64,000 bases of DNA from Tubiluchus corallicola (lineage: Eukaryota; Priapulida; Priapulimorpha; Priapulimorphida; Tubiluchidae), in assembly GCA_030141605.1 (NCBI GenBank), contig JAQGDQ010000279.1, positions 1 to 64,000 on the forward strand, written 5' to 3'. The translations under genes were made by a program, and so were the position numbers. The notes below the pieces were generated by a model. The model was not told where the DNA came from. It was given only the letters and a program-made list of their open reading frames with translations, and searched no databases. Numbering within the stretch: position 1 is the first letter of the stretch; the number at the start of each line of letters is the position of its first letter. Shown one piece after another: positions 1 to 10,736 of this stretch.

Positions 1-2
1 AA

Positions 3-3000
3 GAAGCTATTGCCCATCTAATTGGTGTTCCTATTCAGCAAACTACACAGTCCGCTTTGCAAGCTGATGGGGTTACACCATTGGACATCATAGGTGAAAC
101 ACGCATAACCGTTACTCGAAATGCTCACAATCTCTGTTTAGAAGCCCTAGTAGTGCGTAATTTGGATGTTGATATCTTGGCTGGAACTCCTTTCCTCATA
201 GCTAACGATATCTCAGTTCGTCCCGCTCGGAAAGAAGTTTGCATAAAAGGCTCAGACACTGCTAAATATGATATTCCCCCTGCCAACACCTCCAAAAGTA
301 GTATTTGCTATGCCCATGTTCTGCGTGCACCCTCAACTCCTACTATGATCTGGCCTGGCGAGTACTTAGAGTTATCAGTCCCCTCTTCTGTGGACCCTGA
401 CAGCCCTTTAGCCGTAGAGCCTCATACCGACTATGCCAAAACCACCTCACTATGGCCTCAACCTGACATAATTGAAGCTGTAGCAGGAAAAATCCGCATA
501 CCAAATATTTCTTCTGATCCACTTACAATACCCAAACACGCACACATTTGCAAGACCTATTCGGTAACTAGTTCCAAACTTACTACTAATAGCCAGGATT
601 CCCAAAACCTACCCCAGGCTCAAATGCATAACGCCAAGCAGAACCCACCAGTTTGTTACTCAGATGCCGTCACTGTTGACCCAGATAACATCCTAAGCCC
701 GCAATCTCGTGCCAACTTCAAGAAGCTACTACAAGACTATGATGGCATTTTTAGCCCCAATATCAGTGGATACAATGGTGCTGCTGGCAAGTTCGCATCC
801 AAAGTCAATATGGGTCCCGTACAGCCCCCACAGCGCACGGGCAGAGTACCTCAATACTCACGAGATAAACTCATAGAGCTGCAAGCAAAGTTTGATGAGC
901 TTGAAGCACAGGGTGTAGTCCGTCGCCCTGAAGATGTTAATGTTACTGTCGAATACCTAAACCCCTCATTCTTAGTCAAAAAGCGCAGAGGTGGTCATCG
1001 TCTTGTAACAGCCTTTTCAGATGTTGGCAGATATAGCAAGCCCCAGCCATCTTTAATGCCTGATGCCAACACTATCCTACAAACTATCGCCCGTTGGCGT
1101 TACATCATTGTATCTGACCTAACTGATGCTTTCTATCAGATTCCATTAGAACATTCTTCTATGAAATATTGTGGGGTAGCTACTCCATTCCGTGGCATCA
1201 GAGTGTACACCAGATGTGCCATGGGCATGCCTGGTTCTGAAACGGCACTAGAAGAATTAATGTGTCGGATCCTCGGTGACTCTCTCCAAGATGGCTTTGT
1301 TTCTAAATTAGCAGATGACCTCTATTGTGGAGGTGATACCCCTGAAGAACTCTTGGACAATTGGCATCGGGTTCTTGACGCTCTTCACAAGTCTAACATC
1401 CACTTATCTCCCACAAAGACTATCATCTGTCCAAAGTCAACCACCATACTAGGATGGATTTGGACACAAGGCAACATTGCCGCTAGCCCTCACCGCATAG
1501 CCACCTTATCAACATGCCCTGCACCAGATACAGTCCATGGTCTTCGATCATTTATTGGTGCATATAAAGTACTTGGACGTGTCTTACCTGGCTGTTCCCT
1601 TGTGTTAGCCCCTCTAGAGGATGCCATCGCTGGACTGCAGTCACGTGACAAGCTGCAGTGGACCGATGAATTACACCACCATTTTGCCGCTGCCCAAAAG
1701 GCTCTATCTATGCACAAACCCATTATTTTACCAGTACCTTCAGATCAGCTGTGGATAGTAACTGATGGATCTGTCACTAAAAGGGGAATTGGTGCTACTT
1801 TGTATGTTACCCGCAATTCCAAATTATTTCTTGCCGGATTCTTCAGTGCCAAGTTACGCAAACACCAGGTTACATGGTTACCTTGTGAGGTAGAAGCCTT
1901 GTGCATTGCTGCTGCTGTCAAACATTTTAGTCCTTTTATTATACAGTCGACTTCTCACCCCTGCGTACTAACGGACAGCAAACCATGTGTTCAAGCTATA
2001 GAAAAGCTTTGTAGAGGCGAATTTTCCGCCAGTCCTCGTGTCACGTCATTTTTATCCACCGTAAGCCGCTACCAGGTAACTGTCCGGCACCTCTCAGGAA
2101 ATGCCAATATTCCTTCGGATTTTGCAAGCAGAAATGCACCTGAGTGCAACGAACCACATTGTCAGATCTGCTCATTTATCATACAGACCGAAGATTCTGT
2201 TGTCCGTTCCGCCTCAGTGCAGGACATCATCAATTGTACTGCTCCATTGCCCTGTACCACCAGATCAGCATGGAGGGACATCCAGTCTGGCTGTCCAGAT
2301 TTGCGTCGCACTCATGCCCACCTTCGGCAAGGAACGCGTCCGTCAAAGAAATGCACTAACATCAAAGATGTTAAAAGGGACCTCAATGCCGCTACAATTG
2401 CTAAGGATGGCTTATTGGTTGTGCGTCGTCATGAGCCATTGCACCCTTCCATGGAGCTCATCGTGGTTCCACGTTCTGTTCTGGAAGGCCTTCTCACAGC
2501 TCTTCACATAAAGCTTAGTCACCCTACAAAGCTTCAGCTCGTTGCCAGGCGCCACTTCTTTGCTTTAGACATGTCAAAGTCCATTGATCGAGTTACTGAC
2601 TCATGCCACATGTGCTCGTCTCTGAAAAAGTTTCCCCAAAGTCTTATTAGCCAGTCATCTGATTCTCCTCCCAATGCTGTTGGTCTGTCCTTTGCTGCGG
2701 ACATTCTTAAACGTCATCGCCAACTTATCCTAGTAGTGCGAGAAACATCCACTTCTTATACGAATGCATGCATCGTGCCAGATGAAACAAGCGACACCTT
2801 TCGTGAAGCTCTTGCTTGCCTTTGCTTAGATCTTCACCCTCCAGATGGCCCTCCTGCAGTAGTCAGAGTGGATCCTGCTCCTGGCTTTCGTGCTCTTTCC
2901 AATGACAGCACTCTTCTGCAACTTGGTCTTTCTCTGGAAATTGGACGTATCAAAAATCCAAATAAGAACCCAGTTGCAGAGCGTGCGATCCAGGAATTGG

Positions 3001-3278
3001 AAGAAGAACTTTTGCGCCACGAACCTGGAGGTGGACCCGTATCCCGTTTAGGTTTGTCTATGGCTCTCGCTCGCCTAAATTCTCGCATCCGCCATGGCGG
3101 TTTGTCCTCCCGGGAGTTATGGACACAGCGCGACCAGTTCTCTCATGATCAGCTACCCATTTCTGACAGAGATACTATCATATCCCAACACATGCAGCGC
3201 CAGGCCAATCACTCACACAGCGAATCCTCTAAATGTCCCAGTAGACGAAATCCTAATCACCCTGTTATCAATATATGA
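3..3278 (+). CDS. Retrotransposon Pol polyprotein (partial, 5' end outside window)
   Basis: The frame is uninterrupted for about 1,090 codons. Residues are numbered from position 57. The N-terminal part has the second half of a retroviral-type aspartic protease (DILAGTPFL near residue 40). Reverse transcriptase spans about 290-480 with DLTDAFYQ near 354 and the catalytic box LADDL near 418, a variant of the usual YxDD. RNase H spans about 560-690 with TDGS, an E in PCEVEAL, LTDSK and PSDFASR as the four acidic sites. Integrase has an H-x4-H...C-x2-C zinc-binding region (about 818-853) and a D,D,E core (AADI near 880, RVDPAPGF near 937, AERAIQEL near 973). It would copy RNA to cDNA and integrate it. 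No stop or frameshift is seen, so the insertion is young or still under selection. The open frame has no ATG within the window before residue 1. Confidence 0.88.
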   Translation, partial: EAIAHLIGVPIQQTTQSALQADGVTPLDIIGETRITVTRNAHNLCLEALVVRNLDVDILAGTPFLIANDISVRPARKEVCIKGSDTAKYDIPPANTSKSSICYAHVLRAPSTPTMIWPGEYLELSVPSSVDPDSPLAVEPHTDYAKTTSLWPQPDIIEAVAGKIRIPNISSDPLTIPKHAHICKTYSVTSSKLTTNSQDSQNLPQAQMHNAKQNPPVCYSDAVTVDPDNILSPQSRANFKKLLQDYDGIFSPNISGYNGAAGKFASKVNMGPVQPPQRTGRVPQYSRDKLIELQAKFDELEAQGVVRRPEDVNVTVEYLNPSFLVKKRRGGHRLVTAFSDVGRYSKPQPSLMPDANTILQTIARWRYIIVSDLTDAFYQIPLEHSSMKYCGVATPFRGIRVYTRCAMGMPGSETALEELMCRILGDSLQDGFVSKLADDLYCGGDTPEELLDNWHRVLDALHKSNIHLSPTKTIICPKSTTILGWIWTQGNIAASPHRIATLSTCPAPDTVHGLRSFIGAYKVLGRVLPGCSLVLAPLEDAIAGLQSRDKLQWTDELHHHFAAAQKALSMHKPIILPVPSDQLWIVTDGSVTKRGIGATLYVTRNSKLFLAGFFSAKLRKHQVTWLPCEVEALCIAAAVKHFSPFIIQSTSHPCVLTDSKPCVQAIEKLCRGEFSASPRVTSFLSTVSRYQVTVRHLSGNANIPSDFASRNAPECNEPHCQICSFIIQTEDSVVRSASVQDIINCTAPLPCTTRSAWRDIQSGCPDLRRTHAHLRQGTRPSKKCTNIKDVKRDLNAATIAKDGLLVVRRHEPLHPSMELIVVPRSVLEGLLTALHIKLSHPTKLQLVARRHFFALDMSKSIDRVTDSCHMCSSLKKFPQSLISQSSDSPPNAVGLSFAADILKRHRQLILVVRETSTSYTNACIVPDETSDTFREALACLCLDLHPPDGPPAVVRVDPAPGFRALSNDSTLLQLGLSLEIGRIKNPNKNPVAERAIQELEEELLRHEPGGGPVSRLGLSMALARLNSRIRHGGLSSRELWTQRDQFSHDQLPISDRDTIISQHMQRQANHSHSESSKCPSRRNPNHPVINI

Positions 3279-3631
3279 GAAACAATGAAGAAATTTTGCA
3301 TTGAGCTATATACATAGAGGCCAGAGCCGTGCCGTTTTAGCTGAGCTCCAGCCGGTTTACTTCTGCAGTCGACCTAACCGATAAGAAACCGAGCTTTAGT
3401 CGCGCCAGCCACTCAGTGATGGGAGTCGAGCTAGCCGACATTTTTGCTGGTTGCGAAGATTTTCGCTGTTGCAGACAAGTCACTGGCATAGCAGTGTCTA
3501 GCTTTTTGCTGGATTACTGCTGTGTTTACCTGTCTCAAGGGCAGAAATCTTTTATTTTAGAATTCTGCTTACCCAATGTCTACAATTGACATAGCAGGCA
3601 TATAATGATGATGAAATCACTGGTTGAAATA
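3279..3631 (+). other. Non-coding 3' flank of the retrotransposon, possible LTR
   Basis: About 350 bp without coding potential between the pol stop codon and the hAT target-site duplication. Its position is where a 3' LTR would lie. No second copy is in the window, so the assignment is inference only. Confidence 0.3.
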
Positions 3632-3639
3632 TGTTAAAC

Positions 3640-4635
3640 TAGTGGCTCCCAACCAGGGGTACGCGTACCCCCTGGGGGTACGCAACAGCAATGCCAGGGG
3701 TACGCAGAAGGTGTGTCAGATCGACACATTTTTTCTTTCTGTAGCCGTTGAAAAGGGTAAAATACACGGGCAAAATATTTGGCAGACATTTTTTCTGTCT
3801 TGAATGAGTTGAATATTTCAATTCAAGGAAACAACATGAACATTGTCGAGGCTCACGAAAAATTATCAGGTTTCTTGAAGAAGCTTCCAATTTGGATTCG
3901 ACGAGTTGAGAGCGGCGTACTAACGAACTTCCCAACTTTAGAAAAACTTGTTACAACACAAGGCGAACTCCCAAACGCATTACAAGCTGACATTGGAGCC
4001 CATTTGAAAGTTCTTCAAGAACCTTTTGCTTCTGACGTTGATGAACTGCCAGATGATGATGCGAGCAAAGAACTTCTGATTGAATTGCAAGCATGTGAAG
4101 TTGAGAAGATGAAGTTCAAGACCACGTCACTAGAGAAGTTCTGGACACAGCTAAGTGCAGACTTCAATGGACTGAAAATTGCGGCTTTCGAGGTGTTGGT
4201 TCCATTTGTGACAACATACAAATGTGAGCTAGGCTTCAGTGCAATGCTACATTTGAAGACGAAGGCAAGAAACCGTTTGGATTTGAGGAGCGACATGCGA
4301 GTTGCAATATCAACAATTAAACCTGATATCAAAAAACTTGTTGATAATCATCAAGAACAGCATGCACATTAATTATGACTGCTGTGAAGATCGCGTTTCC
4401 TTGTATTGATGTTTTCATATTCGAGAAAGTTGTTTAAATTACGTATTTCTTAATAATCAGTGATAAAATTCATGTTTTCAAAAATAGTTAAAATAAAAAA
4501 TTGTCGATAATATTAATCGTTGTTTTCTGAAAACTGGTTTTTCAAACGATTTGTTGAAAAATATCAGGTGGGGGTACGCTGAAGATCGCCACATTTAGAA
4601 GGGGTACTTGGCAAGGAAAAGGTTGGGAACCACTG
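3640..4635 (+). mobile_element. hAT-superfamily element, internally deleted, with intact ends and TSD
   Basis: The ends form 15-bp terminal inverted repeats: TAGTGGCTCCCAACC at 3640-3654 and GGTTGGGAACCACTG at 4621-4635, 13 of 15 paired. They are flanked by a perfect 8-bp duplication TGTTAAAC (3632-3639 and 4636-4643). An 8-bp duplication and a CAGTGGTTCCCAACC-type end are characteristic of hAT elements of the Charlie/Buster/ZBED5-like group. A GGGGTACGC-type motif recurs near both ends (3656-3682, 3699-3705 and 4570-4577), as expected for subterminal transposase sites. At 996 bp it is too short for a full transposase. Confidence 0.92.
3779..4372 (+). pseudogene. C-terminal fragment of hAT (ZBED5/FAM200-like) transposase
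   Basis: The 197-codon open frame lies wholly inside the hAT element. Its C-terminal third matches the conserved hAT dimerisation region: CELGFSAM, then LKTKARNRL, an acidic-arginine DMRVAIS segment and a final KPDIKKL helix. In the family this region closes the RNase-H-like fold and mediates dimerisation. The BED zinc finger and the first catalytic aspartates of a roughly 600-residue transposase are absent, so the element cannot mobilise itself. The frame has no good ATG at its start (position 3779 is TTG). It is best read as an internal deletion derivative; domestication is possible but unsupported. Confidence 0.75.
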
Positions 4636-4643
4636 TGTTAAAC

Positions 4644-6974
4644 GAAATATGGTATAGCATTGCGGATTCAGAGGCAGATTGTGCATGTGCTGACAGAGAT
4701 ACTAAATTTTAGAAATTTTTGAACAATCAAGCAGTCCATTCAAAATTAAATACACAAATATGCAACGTTGGTCGCTTGTATGGATCATATTATTATTATA
4801 TGAAATAAATTATATTTGCAATAAATCCATTTTTTTCTGCGTATAAGCAGCACGAATTATTTAAAAAAATTGCTCTCCATAATTTAACAGTTAACTAACA
4901 GTTTATCATTTATTTAGTTAATTTGTAGCTTTAACTGACTCAGCTGATTTACTGTGTGAGTCAGCTGATGTAGTAGCAACTGACAGCTTCAGCCTCTGTA
5001 CAATCTTAGTCAACTGGTGCAGGTGTACTTTGTTGTAAATTATAGTGATTGGAAACTAGATGCTTAACATAACTGTAATCCATGAAAATTATAAAACAAA
5101 AATATATTATCTTAGAGACTCTACACTGAATCACCGAGGGCCTTCAGTGCAAAACAGGTTGCGCTGCCTTTATAAACGTATCTGAACCAGATTCAGATTC
5201 TTTTCTGAGCTTTAATTTTTTCAAAATTTTGAAATTACACTTCAGTCAAGAGTGTCTGTGTGAAGTCTTTTAAGTAACATTTATACTGTGTTGCTGTACT
5301 GTGACTTCTTATTTAAAGCTGTCTTGTTGTGCACAGAACTTGCATTAGCAGTAATGCTGTATAAAACTCGTAAATTTAAACTCCCATGATACCTGCTAGA
5401 CGCATCATTTTAACAGTATGTCGTATGAAATCAGTTTAAATGACAGTGTATGAAGTTTGGAAGAATAATCAGAGCATTGATAACACAATCTTCACTAACT
5501 GAGCAAATGTATAAATTACATATATATTATCAGTAAGATCGAAAATGTGCTTTTTGGTGAATCAGTAGTGCACACTGGGCTGGAGATGCAATGCCGTTCT
5601 ATCAGGCGGGGTAAATATTTTAAATTATTAATAATTTTCCTTTCCAATTACATAAGTCTTTTAAACAGTCTTTTAAAGTATAATGCCAAGTAATCAAATT
5701 TTAATTGGAAGGTTCTTTGCGATATGTACTTTTAATTTCCTTTTCTTGCCATTTAACAAAGTATTGCGTACAAAGCACTTAAAAACTTAATTACATTATT
5801 TTTTGGCAAATTCCTGAATATTCAGCTTTCGTTAGCTTTACTTTACGCAGCAGCAAGAACTTAATACTGTTTCTCTTGTTAAATTGTACGGTGTATGTAA
5901 CAAACTTGGATAACACGACATAATAATTTTGATGCATATTGATAAATTGCGTTTATATATCCTTAACCCTGCAAGTAACCTGATCTTTAACCTTCACAAC
6001 ATACACATTGTACGTCGTTAATCCCCCAGCACTCACAGGTAAGCTTACCTGGCATTCTAATAATAGCAATAATCACTCAACTGTAGGTGTACACACTCAC
6101 TGCAGACATAAACTTTGAACTTATAAATAACCTGCTCTTATAGCTCTCATAATTTACTCTTCAGTGGAGTTTTTTGTGATAGTGAGTGTACTCTTGTAAG
6201 AACTTTCTTTAGCAAAGCATTAAACATGTAAGGTAGTCAGAAATGTCGCTACATTTGCTTGTCAACTCACTTTCCTAGTTATTTATTTCCTGAGACAAGT
6301 TTGAGAATTTGTTCTAAATGCCAAACTCAGACCTGTGATACTCCTGGTAGAGTTTTCCCTGGTTAACTAATGCAAATAAAAATCCTTCTTAACACCATTT
6401 CAACATTGAGTTGGGTAAAATATTTACTAAACTAACCAACTGAGTCTCTCCCAAAAACCTAAAGAAAAGCATTCGTCTTAACATAGGTCAGGTCAGCTAA
6501 GCTCAACGTCAAACATGCGCCTAGCATTCACTCTGATACCACATACACATCTCACACATTAGGCACATTTTAAATCTGTGCACATGCATAAAATTTCAAT
6601 TCACACGCAATTCTGCAATTTCACACGCAAGTTTCTTCCTTTGCGGTCAATACATTCCACAACACAATTAATAGTAGTAGTTCTATTATCAGTAGTACAG
6701 TAGCATTCGTGAGTCTCAAAATACATGTATATTACACTAAAGAGTATTACAATTATCGAGAATTAAGTACTTTTGGGTGCTATTGAGCTTTTATTATATG
6801 TACAAAAGAATATATTTATATATATACCATGGTAAACTGGGGCATAAATTGCTGCCCCCCTTGGACCCCTACCAGTGATCCTTGGCCTTTCTACGTTTTG
6901 CCTCATTTTTACTTCAAATTGTTGGCAGATATACGTAATGTGTTTAACATGTAGCCTATTTTGCTTGTATTTAG
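4644..6974. other. Non-coding stretch, probably the intron before the first visible Rab exon
   Basis: I see no coding exon here. In particular there is no P-loop (GxxxxGKS/T) exon for the downstream Rab gene on the + strand. The stretch holds one reverse copy of the R1 repeat family (about 5215-5770) and AT-rich unique sequence. The Rab start is therefore either left of the window or in a small exon that I missed. Confidence 0.5.
5215..5770 (-). repeat. R1 dispersed repeat, reverse-orientation copy
   Basis: Reverse-complement similarity to the copies near 30.6, 44.5, 47.5 and 54.5 kb. Shared landmarks are TTTCCAATTACATAAG, a TGCCGTTCTATCAGGCGG block, TTGGTGAATCAGT, and a GCATTAGCAGTAATGCTGTATAAAACT block. 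It is one arm of the element seen as an inverted pair at 47.45-48.3 kb. Confidence 0.7.
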
Positions 6975-9900
6975 AACTGTTGGAAGGGTCAGAGTTAAGC
7001 TGCACATATGGGACACAGCGGGTCAAGAACGTTTTCGTTCTATGGTAAGTAAAAACATCCACATATTCTTGCATTTTGGGGATGTTGCACCTTAAACATT
7101 TGATACTTTTTCAATGTGAAAAACCAGCTTAATATTTCTATAATAAAGGATTGATGTTAGCAAAAAAGTACAATAACGTCATTATTAATCTATGCATGTA
7201 AAAGTGCATTTTACATTACTGTAAAACATTTTTGAAATTCAACATGTACTTAGAGATTGTTAACCTAATCTGCAAGCACACTGACATGGCCACAGGCAAA
7301 CATCATAGCAAAATATTTGCTGTCAGTCGCTGAGTTTATAGTGTTGATATTATTAGTATTCGATGCATGTTTGCAATAGTACAATTACTTTAGCTAAGAT
7401 AGCTTTTCTTTCGCTTCAGTAAGCAACTAGGAAACCTATTCCTGATTTTGGAAACCTACCTCACGGTTATGAAGAAATGAAATGAAACGGCAAAAGGTTT
7501 CAGATAAAATATTGTTAAAAATACATTCATACTTTTTTGTAAATAAACTTTAGACTATGTAATAATATAAACTCATTTGAACTCATTACCAGTTACACAA
7601 ACAAAGCAGACAAATGGAGACATTGTTAGAAAATTGAAACTGCGCAGCTGAAGTAGTAGTCTGTGATATCACAATATCTTATGTAACATGCCCTCCGATT
7701 AAGTATTTATGGAATACTATCTGTAAACTGTATAATAGTTTAAAAGCAGCTTCGGTCAGTCAGTCTGTCAGCTTTGACATTTTTGCATTAAGAATTGAGC
7801 ATCAGAAATAAAGCTTGATCTTGTACAGATAAATATTCCCTGTTGGTAAAAGTCATGAGCAAAAATTGCCATTGAAGGACTTGTTTTAATTATTTATGCT
7901 GTCGCCCTAGTGAAAATCATAAAAGCATCAATATCCTAAGTAAAAATGCTTAACCTACTGTGAGTTTCCATCAGGTGTAATTCGGAACAGGTTTGAATTT
8001 ATTAGCACTAATTATTAATTACCGATAAAACTCTCTGTCGAGGACCTGTTATTGCAATTTCAATCTCTTTTCCAGGCGCCCATGTATTATAAAAGGTCAA
8101 ATGCTGCAGTGTTAGTTTATGATATTACCAGCTACGCAAGTTTTTTAGATATCAAGTCATGGATAGACGGTGAGTAGTTTCTAGATATTTTCTACCATTC
8201 ACTGGTTTAATAGCATCAGACTTTGTCATTGGAGACAGTGATTGCTGTAATTGTAGTTTGTGAAACACGATGGTTTGCTTTTCTACTCTTCACATCGTGT
8301 TTTCATCTTAGGTAGTTAACCTCGTTCTTGTATGCGCATATACTCCTACATCGAGGTAAATTAACTAAATTAGCTATAGTCATTTATCCATTTACTGACC
8401 AGGTTTAGTGTTGCTCAACTCTTGGTTGCAAAACATACACAGTCACTTGTTCCGTTCACTCCCAGTCCTTGCAGCTAGCCTCAAATGTGCTTATTTAATG
8501 TTGTAAATTAATGAACATATAAATGCAGTTGCACTGTAGAACGGATTCAAAGGCTTATACAAATTCAGTTACCCCGTAAAGTGCCTGACTATTTTTTTCA
8601 ATTGTTCAATTGAATGCGAAACTTACTATAAGTAATAACTGTTTTTTTTATTTTTACTTGAATATGAAAACACTGTCTTTATATTTAAAAATGTGTTATT
8701 TAAACGAAGCACATTATCAGTGTGCTTTAAACCTGTGCCACAAATGAACACTATCACTTTGTTCAAGTAATCATAATATAACTATTGAATGTGAATTATT
8801 GAGCTCAACATTAATTATTTTCACACATTAAAGTGAATTTAATGTCGGCTATTCATCTTTTGTTTTGCAGAACTGAACACGTATGCTGACAATCCTCTAG
8901 TCCTCTGCGTTCTTGGAAACAAGTCTGATTTACACTTGCTGAGAGAGGTCGACGAAGCGGAAGCTCGCGAGTACGCAAACAACATGGGTGCCATCTTTCA
9001 TGAAACGTCTGCCTTGTCCAGTGAAGGTAAATAAAGCTAGCATGTAATTAAGCAAGCTTTTGAAGTGTAAAATGTACACAGAATGTTTTCCTTTAGTTCA
9101 GCTACCTCAAGATGTCACTTTTTAGGTACAGCAAGTAGTTACTTTGCTTTTGTAGTTACCTTTACAATAGTCACTTAGGCAAGTTACAATAACTGTGGTA
9201 GGCTTTTCCTCATTTTACTCAGGCTGTGTATAGAGGTGCGCAGATTGTCGAATTTACCAGTTAACCGCCAACCCGATTATTTAAAAATTTGTAAACCATT
9301 TTGTTAAATCCTGTTTTTTTGTGTCTAAGTTTATGTAGCATGTAAATAAAATGTTAATTCAGTAATGAAACTTGATTTTAAATAACTGATAAGAACGCTT
9401 TAATAACTCTTTTTTTGCTTACTCAACTCTCATCATCTGTTTTTAATTTAAAAATGCTCCACACTCTACTGGGTTAGTTTGTTGCTATCTTTACTAAAAG
9501 CTTAACAGATTAATGGCAAAACATGCTAATAGACGGCGGTTGAAACGAAGCTTGTGCAATGCCTTTGTTTTCAACGGGCACTGTGTGTATATTAAAAAGA
9601 TTTCTGCTATCCCCGTTTCGTGTCACTTGCCAATAGCTGCGAAAAGGATAAAAAAATTTCGTTTGTTTAATTTATTAATTATTGTATTTTTTACCAGGCT
9701 TCTCAGTGGAATATTTCTAATATTTTTAGGCTAGATATTGCTTACAACAAACACCCGATATTCGCAAAACCAATCAAATCATAGTTATGTCACATTTTGC
9801 TTTGAATTTGGACAATTGATCTATTTGTATATTAATTTGTTCTCAGTTAAATAAGTTCTATAAATATTAGAAAATTTCGAGTGACTAACATGTATAGATT

Positions 9901-10736
9901 TGAGGTGGAGTAAGAAGATAAGAAGTTGTATTTTCAGTACCAACCGTAGATTTGAATGCTGTGTTTGCACAGCAGTGAGACTGTTAGCTTGGATATCGAA
10001 CAATACTTCAAAAGTGAGTCAGGATTGTTTTTGCTATACAATTGTATTACGAAACGGCATCCATTCTTGCCTCACCTTTTGCTTGATCTCTCTTTCTGCA
10101 TACACTGGGCATTTGTATCTATGGTTTCAACAGACTTGTTATCTTTAGTGCAATTAAATTAATTTCTGTTGATACCATAGCCTGTTTGTTAGAAAAATGC
10201 TCTTTATCAAGAAATGCAAATGAAAAAATATATTACTTAAACGCTTGCTCTTAAGAATAAGAGTTGTCAGGTAATGTTTGTTATTTATATGCTATTGTGT
10301 GGTGTGCTTGCAACTGTTTGATATAGCTTCCGGTCAAATCGGTCAAATCTCTTTATACCACCTATTTTAGGACTGGAAAAAAAGTTGGCAATAAGTGAGT
10401 TTGGCATCGTATGTCTAGTAAATATTACAAGTTGGCTTTGTAACGTTGTTTCACTGTACTTACATAGTTGCTGTTTGTGGCACATAAAAACAACTTCAAG
10501 AAAACAGTAACCTTAAAACTACCTTGAAACTTTTGTTTTCTTTTGCAGGTGTTGATGATGCATTTGCAGAGATTGCGTACCGGTTGACTCAGTTTACTGA
10601 TAGTCTTCTCCGACTTGACTCCACTGTCACGCCACCTGACATAACAAAGCTGAATGACGTGATTCATGAAGTGATTGGCCATAATGAGATGAACAGTATA
10701 CCAGAAGTTGAACCGGAGGGATCAAAATGCTGTTAA
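6975..10736 (+). CDS. Rab22/31-like small GTPase, C-terminal four coding exons
   Basis: Coding exons are 6975-7044, 8076-8169, 8871-9026 and 10549-10736, all with GT..AG borders and consistent phase, ending in TAA. They encode about 168 residues: switch II with WDTAGQERF, then APMYY and VYDIT as in Rab5/22/31, the G4 box GNKSD, a REV...A.EYA...GAIFHETSA segment closest to Rab22/31, the G5 box ETSA, and a C-terminal KCC for double geranylgeranylation. The family cycles between GDP and GTP to direct endosomal membrane traffic. The P-loop and switch I exon or exons are not in the visible sequence. KR replaces the usual RG after APMYY, and the C-terminal tail is longer and more acidic than in vertebrate Rab22A, so a divergent Rab of the Rab5 group is the safer statement. 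Confidence 0.85.

Larger units (their letters stand above)
1..3631 (+). mobile_element. Ty3/gypsy-like LTR retrotransposon, 3' part
   Basis: The element enters from the left edge, so gag, the protease active site and the 5' LTR are outside the window. The pol frame is open from the first bases to the TGA at 3276-3278. About 350 bp of non-coding sequence (3279-3631) follows before an unrelated hAT insertion. A purine-rich stretch at about 3276-3298 could be a polypurine tract starting a 3' LTR, but with no 5' LTR to compare I cannot fix LTR borders. The domain order protease, RT, RNase H, integrase is that of Ty3/gypsy elements rather than Ty1/copia, where integrase comes before RT. Confidence 0.85.

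Noticed and set aside
3639-3935. 98-codon minus-strand frame over the hAT left end
   Set aside because: It is a shadow of the inverted repeat and of the transposase fragment on the other strand.
9513-9734. 73-codon frame in the last Rab intron
   Set aside because: Lies between clear Rab exons; its basic and hydrophobic content follows local AT-rich composition.
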